Of a stretch of 64,000 nt of DNA, positions 20,475 through 30,581 are shown piece by piece. The notes under the pieces were generated by a model that ran no database searches, was not told where the DNA came from, and saw only the letters and a list, made by a program, of their open reading frames with translations. The DNA lies in NCBI GenBank assembly GCA_025201375.1, contig JAIWZP010000019.1:1-64000 (forward strand). The letters run 5' to 3'. The translations under genes and the position numbers were made by a program. The DNA is from Gongronella butleri (lineage: Eukaryota; Mucoromycota; Mucoromycetes; Mucorales; Cunninghamellaceae). Position 1 is the first letter of the stretch; each line of letters starts with the position of its first letter.

Positions 20475-22262
20475 TTCCCCATCTCTCTATTTTTTTCGCT
20501 CTTTTGCTCTTTTTTTTGTTGTGTACATATTTATTTTGCATTTTCCTTCATCATAAAACAAAAAAAAAACAAAAAGGACATTGGTGGGCGATCTTTGGGC
20601 ATGTGTGTGTGATCGGCGAGCAACGATTGGGGTGACGAAAGAAAAAAACGGTGTCCCTACAGCGCCTAGAGGGTGAGAAAAAAAGATGCACACCCCGTCT
20701 CACAGCTTATCTTTCAGCGCATCAATGCAGATGGTAAAAAAAAAAAAAAAAAAAGCCAAGGTTACACGCGACGGCAAAAGCGGGCGGCCCAGGCGGCCCT
20801 CGCACAAGGAAAAAAAAAAAAAAAAAAGAGGCGCTGGTCGCCGACTTTTTGATCTTGTGATCCCGCGCCCTTGGTCACACACTACGCACTTTTTGCGGCC
20901 CTTGTCTCTCGTTCATCCTCTGTCATCCTTGTTCTCTGTTGTGCGCGCTTTTAGTGTACCTGCAATTGAGTTTTGGCCAAAAAGACCCTGTTCCTCTATC
21001 CCCCCGCCCGTCCCTCCCCCCCAGACCCCCAAAAGCCGCTCTTTCTCGCGCGTTCTCGCTCATTGCCCGGAAAAGGAAATCGGTTCCAAAGCCGCCATCG
21101 CTTTCAACTTCCGCCTTTGCCACTCAATAGACGAATCCGCTGTTGCAATGTTTTTTTTTTCTTTTCTTTGTGCTTAACGGTAAGTCTTTCTACTGGATCC
21201 TTTCTTGTTGGATATCAATAGACTCACGGTGCTCTTCTTTTCGCTTCTAGAAAGGAGAGATATTTGGCAATCCCCTTGAGAAGGACGGAACGGGTCTTTG
21301 ACCCAACTTACAAGCACACCTGGTGTGCTTGAAGGCACTTGGCTTCCTATGAGAAGCATCTCGGCATATTGCCACACTTTTTTTTTATCCTCAATTTCAA
21401 ATGAAAATGAGCGAAAGCGCGTGGGTGGAGAGAGAGAAAAGGACTTTTTTTACAGAAAACAAGGGGATTTCATGAATGACGCAGGGCCCATGGGAAGGTG
21501 GGAAAGGAGACGTGCTAAAATATTGGATTCCTGGGCAGACGGCGATGTCAGAAACAGGGAAAAAAAAATCGAGAATCAAAGCTACCTCGTCGTGTGGATG
21601 GCATTGCAGCGGCAGGATGAGGACGTGGATTTGTCGGTGGGAGATTGACAGAATGGTGAGACCCGGTGTTGGGCTTGTTTGAGGCAGTTGTCACGACAAG
21701 TTGACGGCGGTTGGGAGACAGAAAGGCATGTCCCGGCGCCTGGATCGTCGCAATGGACACCTTTTGGATGGCCAGCAGCCTGGTTCTGGTTTTGACTGGG
21801 CTAGCCATCGTGTGCCAAGGCAAGTGGCCATCGGCAAGCGCCATTGGCGTGCCAGTCTTGGATGAACTATAAACAAAGAAGCGAAGCGCTCCCGTGTGCA
21901 TGAATTGATTTTTTTTTATTTTTTTCGAGGATTTGCATTGGTGCGCGAGGGGCATCCGCGTGAGATGGCTCATGGACAGGGAGCGAAAAAAAAAAAAAAA
22001 AAAGAGTGAGCTGGAAACAGAATTGCCATGCAGTGGCAAAAGCAAACGTCATGTCCGCTCATTTTATGGGCCGGCCTTTTCTAAAGCCGTGCGTCTTGAT
22101 CGTGACCCTGTTTGGCATATTGGCGTTGTCGGCATGAATGTGTCCTAAATGGGGATTCATCGCCAAACAGGCGACATAAAGGGCCAACTTCTCCCCTTTT
22201 CTGCCCCTACTTTTTCTTTTTTTCACATCTTTTGCATCCCATTTCTCATTTTTTTTATTTAC
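20475..22262. other. Intergenic, no supported gene
   Basis: Pyrimidine/purine low-complexity sequence with A-tracts at 20734-20752 and 20812-20827. A perfect 21-nt palindrome sits at 21311-21331. Short open frames on both strands lack family features. The last ~100 bases should hold the promoter of the transporter at 22263. Confidence 0.4.
21311..21331. repeat. Perfect inverted repeat, 10-bp arms
   Basis: CAAGCACACC, one T, then GGTGTGCTTG. The arms are exact reverse complements with a single-base spacer. It could be a dimer-binding operator-like site or a tight hairpin. No coding region overlaps it, and the nearest downstream gene starts at 22263. Confidence 0.6.
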
Positions 22263-24725
22263 ATGCTCGACACTTCCAATTCATCTGATTTGCTCTTGAC
22301 ACCAACGCCAGGGTCGACCGTTCTGGACCAAGATGAGTAAGTTTTGTAAAAGACAGGGAATTGGGCGCGTTGTTGTGCCACCATGTCGTCTGTTTCGTGC
22401 CATTGGTGGTCATTGCAGTACCTACATGTCTCATCACATTGTTTTTATTATTATTTTCGTAGCGATTTGACGCAGCTTGTGAGCCTGCTCTATCAAGAGT
22501 ATGGCTTCGAGAATCGCACAGTGGCCATTCGACCTTTTTACGCCGCACTGGATGCGCAATTGGCCAGGATGGAGATGGTGTACACGAGCAGGGAGATGAT
22601 GATTGCGACTCAGCTGCCGATGCACGAGTCTGGGGCCATGGAACATGAAAAAGACGAGGACAATGTCGATCTGGAAAAGCAATTATTGGATGATGATGCC
22701 ACCGAGCAGGAGGACGGCCAAAAAGAAGCGACTAGTCACTATTTTCGGCCGAATTCGGCGCACAATGATGCCACCAGCGGCTGCGGCGGCGGCGACACGC
22801 GTGGAAAACATCCCAAAGATCACCTGTTTGGCCCGTACGCGTCGTTGCTGGACCTCGATGCGTACGTGACAACGCAGGCGGCGCATCTGACCAAGGCACT
22901 ACAGCTGTTTGATTTTTTATTCAACACACGTGTCCACGATGCCTACCACGCGCGCAAAATCGCCCCAGCCTATCCATTTTTGCCCACAACTGCCGCGCGC
23001 AGGCACCAATGGCTCCAGCGGCTGCGCGATGACGCGACATCGCGTCAGGAAAACATGGACTATCTCCGTCACAAGGACGACGACGCGTCGCGCAGCCAAG
23101 AGACGCCATTGTCGGCTGATTCCACAGACGAAATCGATGACGAGAAGAAAAATCACAAAAAATCGCGAATTATGCACGTTTTACGACCTTTTCTGCGGAA
23201 TGCCGAGTGGAGGCGTTGGCTGCGCCCGTTGCTGTTGCTAGCCTTTGCCGTCATTGTATTTGCGATTCTGCTCAACGTGGATATTTTCCACGATTTGCGT
23301 CAAAACGCGTGTTTTGCGCTTTTGGTTCTGTCTGCGATGCTGTGGGCAACCGAGGCGATTCCATTGTACGCGACGTCGTTGCTTGTACCGTTTTTGATTG
23401 TGGTGCTTGGTGTGATGCGGCAACCTGGAGACCCGTCGGCATCGATGCCTGCGCCAGCGGCGGCCAAAGCGATCTTTCAATCGATGTTTAGTAGCACGAT
23501 CATGATGCTTTTAGGTGGTTTTGCGCTGGCGCAAGGATTCCAAAAGTACGGGCTTGCACAGGCGTTTGCGGTGCACATTTTGACGCGCGCAGGGACGCGT
23601 CCGGCCATTGTGCTTTTGGCAATTATGCTGATTGCCGCGTTTTTGTCCATGTGGATCTCGAATGTGGCCACGCCCGTGCTTTGCTACAGTCTGATCCAAC
23701 CATTACTGCGTCGTCAGCGTTTGCCTTGCTTTGTGCTGGGCATTGCGCTTGCAAGCAGTCTCGCAGGCATGCTGACGCCCATCTCGTCGCCCCAAAACAT
23801 CATTACGCTGGCAGCCATGCCTGGATTTGGCTGGGGATGGTTGGCGGTGTCGCTGCCCATCGGGTTTTTGTCATTGCTCTTTTGTTGGCTTCTGCTTGTG
23901 GCCGTTTATCGTCCGCAGGGCCCATTGCCGCCTTTGATCGTGGAGACCACGACCAATTTTCCATCGCAACAGCAGAAAGGTGCCTTTTGGACTGCCATGA
24001 GATGGAAGCAGGCCATTGTCTTGGTCGTGACCATTGTCACGGTGCTCTTATGGTGCCTGGAATCGGTTTTACACGCGTATATTGGCAGTGCCGGTGTCAT
24101 TGCGTGCATTCCGCTCTTTATCTTTTTTGGCACGGGGCTTTTGGACAAGGATGATCTGCAGCACGGGTTCTTGTGGCCTGTCGTGGTGTTGGCGCAGGGC
24201 GGCATGGCTCTGGGTGAGGCGGTGGCGAGATCCGGCCTTTTGGAGGCCATTGCGCTGCACATCAAGGATTTTGTAGTGTCCATGCCCCTCATGGCCATCC
24301 TTGCCATCTTTAGCCTGCTCATCCTCGTCTTTGCCACTTTTGTCTCCCACACGGTCGCCGCGCTCATCATCATCCCCATTGTACAGCAAGTCGGCGAGCA
24401 ATTGCCGATCCCGCATCCGAATCTTCTCGTCATGGGCGCAGGCCTTGCATGCTCCACGTAAAAAGAGAGAGACGAGAAAAAAAAATACAAAAAAACGAGA
24501 GCAAAATCTAGACTCACTTTTTGCTCTTTTCACATTCATTTTAGTGCGTGTGCTCTTAGCATCTCTGGATTTCCCAACATGGTGGGCGCCAATCTCGAAG
24601 ACAGCCATGGTCAACCGTACTTGACGGCCAAGGACTTTTTAATTGTGGGCATTCCAACGAGTATTTTCAGCACCGTCTTGGTGATTACCATTGGTTTTGC
24701 TATCATGAGCGCCTTGGGCTTTTAA
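22263..24725 (+). CDS. SLC13/DASS-family phosphate-type transporter with SPX remnant (Pho91-like)
   Basis: Exons 22263-22336, 22463-24457 and 24545-24725 give 749 aa. The C-terminal ~470 residues are a DASS-type transporter with about 11-12 hydrophobic spans: WATEAIPLYATSLLVPF, IMMLLGGFALAQGFQKYGL, MWISNVATPVLCYSLI, SSPQNIITLAAMPG, PVVVLAQGGMALGEA and CALSISGFPNMVGANLED. This is the plan of fungal Pho87/90/91. Residues ~40-65 (RPFYAALDAQLARMEMVY) match only the middle of an SPX domain. The N-terminal SPX helices that bind inositol pyrophosphate are missing, and I see no upstream exon for them. The loop 75-290 is polar. A poly(A) signal lies at 24741-24746. Confidence 0.85.
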
Positions 24726-25280
24726 AACGTGTACTCTAATAATAAATAACATAATGTCCAGCATAAAAAAAAATTGGCACTTTTTTGGGGACGCGTCGTG
24801 GATCAAATTTTTCAATTCGCTTCACTTTTATGCAGCAAGATGACGCGAATGAAAGGTAGAGCCTGGACCTCCCCCCCCCCGCTCGCCATTGCAGCCAGGT
24901 CTTTTTAAATAATGGTTCATGCGCGCGGGATGGCCCCTTGATTCTGAAATGAGCCAATTGACGCTGCATGATGGCACGTGCGCCAATCCATCGGCAACGC
25001 CATGAACTCAAAAAGCAACAAGGGTGATGGTGCACACCCTGCCCATTGCGCTAGATCATTTGCATATCATATGCATTGGCGGCCATCAAGACGGTCTCCC
25101 ACACCACAGGTGATTCAAATTGGCTCTGAATTGTGACATTTACACGCAAGACAAGTATTTTTTTTTTTTACTTTTTGAGATGAAATATGCATAAATAAAA
25201 AAGAGAGAGAATTGGAGGGGGGATGAAGAATGGAGATGGAAAAAAAATATTGTACAGGATGAAAAAAAGAAATGCTCTTT
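24726..25280. other. Convergent intergenic region
   Basis: Between the 3' ends of the transporter (+) and the permease (-). It holds a C-run at about 24871-24881 and a palindromic ATTTGCATATCATATGCATT segment near 25058-25077. No gene is seen. Confidence 0.4.
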
Positions 25281-27306
25281 TTAGTTGTGGAACGCGTCGC
25301 GCCACGATTTGAGGTTATTAGGGATGCGCTTCCACGTCGCGGGCTTGAACATGGACACGCCTTCCAAGGGGTCAAAGCGCTTGCGTTCGTCCATTTCCAT
25401 CGTGTGGCTACAAAAAAAAATGGATGAGATCACGTATTTTAGGCGGCAAATGGGTCGCTTTACCGGATGATTTCCTCGCGGCCGCTATCAAGGTCGACTT
25501 GGTCAATGGGGACAATGGCCGACAGAATGCCCTCGCGTTTCCAGATCTTGTAGCCAAAGTAAAAGATGAGGAACACGGGGATACCAATGTAAGAGGCAAT
25601 GATGTCCGCGGGGACAACGGGGTCTGCAAACCACGAATTGTAGCCCTGACCGACAAGCACAAACAAGTTGACAACAAAGGTGAAAATCGGACCGAACGGG
25701 AACAGACGCGCGCGGAACGTCAAATCCTCCAAGCGGCGGCCTTGTGCAAGGTACGCCTTGCGGAAACGATAGTGCGACGCGGCAATGCCCAACCACGCAA
25801 TCAGGCCAGCAACACCACTGATGCTAATCAGCCACGAGTACACTAAAAAAAAGGAGAGAGAGAGACGCGTCAGCATTTTTTTTGTTTTTCCCTCTTTTTT
25901 GCTTTTTTTCACGGCTCTTACCAACACCATTGCCGAACAAGGAGGTCAAAAAGGCAAGCATGCCAATGGCCGAGGTCAAGAGCACACACCAGATGGGCAC
26001 ACCATACTTGGTAAGCTTGGCAAAGCAGCGCGGCGCCTTGCGCTCGATAGCAAGATCATACAATGTGCGGCTGGACGCGTAAAGGCCCGAGTTACCCGCC
26101 GACAACACCGTTGTGAGAATCACAGCATTCATAAAATCTGTCAAAAAAGCGAAAAACAGGGTCAGATTTGCACATTTTAGAGATTTTTTCATCACTTACG
26201 CGCAGCAGCGGCCATGCCGGCCTTTTCAAACACAAGGGTGAAGGGCGACACGGTGATATCGGACACGTCATTTTGGAGCAAGCGCGGGTCGTCGTAAGGA
26301 ATAATCAAGCCCACAATGAAGATGGACAAGATATAAAACAAGAGGATGCGCCAAAACACCTGTTTAGAAAAAAAAATAAAAAGCGCGTCAGCAGCGTGGT
26401 TCATGCGCTGCTCTTCGCTCCAATGGTCCAATTTACCTGCTTGATGGCCGAAGGCACCGATTTGCCGGGATTCTGGCTCTCACCAGCAGCGACACCAATC
26501 AATTCCGTGCCTTGGAACGAAAAGGCGGCCGTCAAAAACGTGGGCAAGATGCCATTGGCAATCACACCGCCATAGCGGAACGTGTCGAGACCATAGTACG
26601 TGCCACCGAGCACCGCCGTGTCCACGAGAATACCGAGGATAATAAACACAATCACGACAAGCACCTTGATCAAGGCAAACCAGTACCTTAAAGAGTGAAA
26701 AAAAAAAAAAGCGAAAATCAGACCCAAATGCCCCGTTTTTCTTCTCGTTTCTTCTATTTTCAAGGTGCCACTTACTCGGCCTCGCCATAGCCCTTGACAG
26801 AAAACACATTGAGAGATAGGACAAACACCAAAAAGACAATGGACCACACGTAATTGGGCACATCGGGCAGCCAGTACGCCATGACCATCGAGCCGGCCGT
26901 CAATTCGACCGCGAGCGTGACGCTCCAGTTGTAAAAGTAGTTCCAGCCCAGCGCAAAACCAATGGCCGGATCAATGAAGCGGCCAGCATAGTTGTTAAAG
27001 CTGCCCGAAATGGGAAGGTATGTGGCCATCTCACCAAGCGACTCCATCATGAAGAACACCATGGTACCAATCAATGCATACGCGATCAACGCACCACCAG
27101 GGCCCGCTTGACTGATCGAGGCACCACTAGCCAGGAACAGACTGTGCGAAAAAAAAAAAAAAAGCGAACAATGATCATGGTGAGCTAGTCTTTTCGTCAC
27201 GCACAGAAATCAAACAAGCGACATAAATGATGACGCGTGCTACTTACCCAGTGCCAATCGTACCGCCGAGCGAAATCATCGTCAGCTAATCAAACGAATC
27301 ACAAAA

Positions 27307-27354
<48 letters not shown>

Positions 27355-27611
27355 GGAACGCGATGAGCCATTGCATTGTCGTGGTGGCTCTAGGTGGGTG
27401 CCAACCGGCTTACATGGCGAGCCTTCAAGCTACGTTGCAGCTTGGGGCCGGTCGACTGGGCAGCCGCCGAGCCAGACGTGGACACCGCGTCAATTTCCGC
27501 GATATTTTCCCTGAACGTATCCATTTGGACACCGTCGCCCTTGTAAATAGAAGATTGCGAGTGGCGACTCGACCTTGACCACTGGTCTTCCGACGTGCGC
27601 TTATTATTCAT
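25281..27611 (-). CDS. Amino-acid permease, YAT/APC family
   Basis: Eight exons give 577 aa: 27611-27414, 27285-27248, 27141-26776, 26686-26437, 26359-26200, 26137-25922, 25842-25464 and 25407-25281. The hydrophilic N-tail (66 aa) is followed by TM1 with the family signature MISLGGTIGTGLFLASGASI. Further signatures are GPGGALIAYALIGTMVFFMM, PISGSFNNYAGRF, AFSFQGTELIGVAAGES, AGNSGLYASSRTLY and PRCFAKLTKYGVP. About 12 membrane spans fit. The C-tail ends KSWRDAFHN. It should import amino acids at the plasma membrane, but substrate specificity cannot be read. Exon 2 is only 38 nt. Several introns contain (C)TGACGCG before poly-T. Intron 1 contains a ~42-base A-tract on the plus strand. Confidence 0.92.
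27311..27351. repeat. Long poly-A tract in permease intron 1
   Basis: About 41 consecutive A on the plus strand (T on the coding strand) within the 128-nt first intron of the permease. It is the longest homopolymer I noticed in the window. Its length may be inexact through polymerase slippage. Confidence 0.8.
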
Positions 27612-28574
27612 AATGGAAACAATAAAGAGAAGAGGAAGAAAAAAAAAAAAAAAGAAGAGAAAGAAAGAAAGAGAACAAGGAAAAAAAAAATTTTATCATC
27701 TCGATGAGATTTCCTTTTCAGGAAGAAGCTTATCGCGCATGCCATTGGGTCTTAAGTTTTTTTTCCTGGAGCGTCGCCATCGCATCTTGGAAAATCAAAC
27801 TTTAATTGCGTTGCCAGATCACAAAAAGGGTATCTTTGGCCGGTGGCTTTTGGCCGTAGCTTTTTAAACGTGGGTGGCAAAAAAAGTATCTCTGCACTGC
27901 GTGAAATAGATCTTTTTTTTTTTAATTGCTTGAAAGACCGCGAGATGCAAAATGACCCCCGCCATCAGCTGAAACACGCTTGCATCACCTTTCCCCATGC
28001 ACGAGGGTGCCACGCTGCACGCTTTGACAGACTTGCCTAATTAGGAAGGTCACAGTCTTCCTTTGTGAACTGCATTGCAGCGTGGAAATCGCTGTATTGG
28101 CGAAATTCTCGTTTTTTCTTGCGCCTGCATGAAAATGTTGCGATGGTTTGGTGCAACAGGTAGTACTGTAATTCAAAGCAACAATCTTGAAAAGAGAACC
28201 AGGGCGCGTTATAAACGCGTGACATGGGATCAAAATGTACGTAATGAAAAGCGGAAAAATGAATTTGTGCATACGTACGACATGTCCACACGAGGACACG
28301 ACGCTTTTCATGAACAATTGCAAGGAACCGGCGCTTATTGCAGTGTCTCTGAGCACCAATGCTACAGTATCATTTTCGTGCTAACACAAGACACCAGGGG
28401 CCGCTGCAGACAACAATTTGCCAAATTTGAACAAAACCTGGATATGATAAAAACGAGCTTTTCGCTACAACCGCGTCACGAATCTCGCTTGTTTTTTTGG
28501 TGCAGCACACAGTGGCAGCCTCAGAAGCTTATAAATAGGCAACGAATGCTCATCTCAAAAAGCCCCTTGAGAAA
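27612..28574. other. Intergenic, possible extension of repeat R1
   Basis: Promoter side of the permease, then repeat-like AT-rich DNA with TACTGTA or TACAGTA near 28152 and 28361. An open frame begins at 28075 and runs through the repeat to 29142 (355 codons). It has no recognisable domain and is disrupted in the sister repeat copies. Confidence 0.4.
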
Positions 28575-29470
28575 TAATTATGAGATGATTGATTTTAGCC
28601 TAAAAAGTGCTGCAGCTCGCGAACCAGATTCTGAGTGGATGCAAAACACGCACTGGAGCAACATGAAAGTAGCAAGACAGAACTCCATGGCAAACAAAAC
28701 AAAATCGATTGGGACTGGCGCTCGCCACATGCAAATGAAAAATCAAGCTGTGGCAAGCTCCCAAACCAAATTTTTAAATTTCATGTCTCCAGAATTGCAC
28801 CACACTTGCTCACAAGAACAATGGCATGCGAAAGCCAACGAGGATGCCAAAAAAGAGCGCACTCCATCTGATGAGTTACGAGCAATGAGCGATTTTAGAT
28901 TTTTTTCAACCGCGAATTCCATCAGAAAAACACGCTCGTATACCCGAGCTGATGCACCCACTAGCAATAGCGGCCCCACTAGAATGTATGATGAGAAACA
29001 GGCACATGTGACGCGACGTTTGATGCGGTTTTCCACGCGTCGAAAATTGCTAATGATTTTGATATCGCATGAAAAGTACCAACAAATCACTTTTTCATTG
29101 ATCACCCATGTCCACACACGTAGCGAGCCATGCTCTATTTGATGATGCTTGTTTCTCGGAGATGCAGATACTTTTCGTTGAGATGACCTTGAGCTGAAAA
29201 CTGGGCGTAAAATGCATTTTGCGACGAACTTAGCCAATGGACTCCTGGTTTTTATCTGCTTTTCGTTGGTGAACAAGATGCGTGTACCGTATGGTTGAGT
29301 GACGTGGAGATTCGAGGACCTGCATCTCGTCATTTTCAAATCCACGACTGTACCCCTTGGAAAATCCGTGATTTTTGAAAATGAGCATTGCGCGCCATCC
29401 AGCGATCACAGTGCCGCAAAGGGTGGGCTTGTTCGAACGAGAAGGCGCAAGCTTATTGGATCAATGAACA
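28575..29470 (+). repeat. Dispersed repeat R1, copy b
   Basis: Colinear with 53482-54372 and, inverted, with 15150-16130. Landmarks are GAGATGATTGATTTTAGC at about 28580, CACGCGTCGAAAATTGC at about 29034, CAATGGACTCCTGGTTTTTA at about 29236 and TGACTGTACC-like sequence with GAAAATCCGTGATTTTTG at about 29346-29377. All three copies are about 0.9 kb, diverged and frame-broken, so this is an old transposon family or a non-coding part of one. A TACAGTA lies at 29513. Confidence 0.7.
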
Positions 29471-30038
29471 AAAGCCCTTGCAGATCGTATAGTCATCAAC
29501 AGCCAGCCACAATACAGTAAAAGGACTCCAATCGCGATTTTCTCGTCAAACAATCATCTTGGATGCTAATATTAGTGTTCGACATGCGACCTACAGTGCG
29601 CAAATTGTCCTCAGCGAGGTCTAAAGTCACAGGCCAGCTTGAGATTAATTGCGCAGAAAGACATCAAAAAAATAAATCGCACAAAAACAGGATTGCTGTC
29701 GTTACAATTATCTGTTCTTTATCAAACTCGGAACAAGTGTCTCTAGTGGACGTTCAAACCTACACACTAAGTTTGGTATTTCCATGTCTGCCCTAGGGGA
29801 TGATGTGATCGAAAGACCAAACTCCAGAAGTAAAAACACAGATTATTACGAAAACATCAACTTGTCGAGGTCTTTTTACTTTAGCCATCATATGAATCAT
29901 GCAAAAAAAATAAAATAAAATAAAAATAAAATAAAAGGGCCTTCAACTCACGCAATAAGAAAAAGAAAAGTAAGATCAAGATGAAAAGAGTTACGCTCGA
30001 TGTCACGTGATTTTTTTGGAAAAAGTAAAAAAAATGAA
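29471..30038. other. Intergenic between repeat R1 and tRNA-Tyr
   Basis: AT-rich with a (TAAAA)n-like stretch around 29908-29935. No gene is seen. Confidence 0.4.
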
Positions 30039-30122
30039 TCCACCAAACCTGATTCGAACAAGTGACCTAGAGATGACGTTGTACACTACAGTCTCCCGCT
30101 CTACCAACTGAGCTATTGGTGG
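30039..30122 (-). tRNA. tRNA-Tyr (anticodon GUA) with 11-nt intron
   Basis: Minus strand, 84 nt. The acceptor stem CCACCAA pairs with TTGGTGG and the discriminator is A. The D-arm is GCTC-AGTTGGTA-GAGC. The anticodon stem GGAGA/TCTCT encloses a loop C-T-GTA-G-[intron]-A. The variable loop is AGGTC. The T-arm is ACTTG-TTCGAAT-CAGGT. The intron (30075-30085, 11 nt, minus strand TGTACAACGTC) sits one base 3' of the anticodon, the universal eukaryotic position. A-box and B-box sequences (TAGCTCAGTTGG, GGTTCGAATC-like) are intact, so RNA polymerase III transcription is expected. TTTTTTT at 30011-30017 is on the plus strand; the minus-strand terminator is unclear. Confidence 0.95.
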
Positions 30123-30581
30123 TTCAATGTCAACTTATTTTCCTGGTTCTATTCAAGACAATTCAAAAAAATTTGCGCTTGAAAAATTGCTCCAAACAGA
30201 GTGTCTATCCAAGACACAAAGCAATGCATTAAAGTGAGAACGTGAAATAAATTATTTTAATAGGAGAAAATAGAGAAAATGGCAGAAAAATTCAATGTAT
30301 TTCCAGTTTTGAAAGAGCGCGAAGCATCTCATTTTGGCGCTCGAAAGCATAGTGTGCGCCTTGATCCGAAGTATTCATTCATAATCCCCCATGATTTGTC
30401 AAACGGAGAACGGACCGTTCGCCACTAAAGCAAAGAATGAGGGGAGGACGTGAGATGATTTTATTTGCATTGTTCATGGCGGTGCATACAAGGAAAAGAT
30501 GCCTGCACGCCCCTCTTTTTCTTTTTTAAAAGGATTTCTTTATTTTTGAGTGGACGAATAAATCACAAAATCAAGTCTAAT
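30123..30581. other. Intergenic between tRNA-Tyr and the PAN2 3' end
   Basis: AT-rich; includes the tRNA upstream region and the PAN2 3' flank. No gene is seen. Confidence 0.4.
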
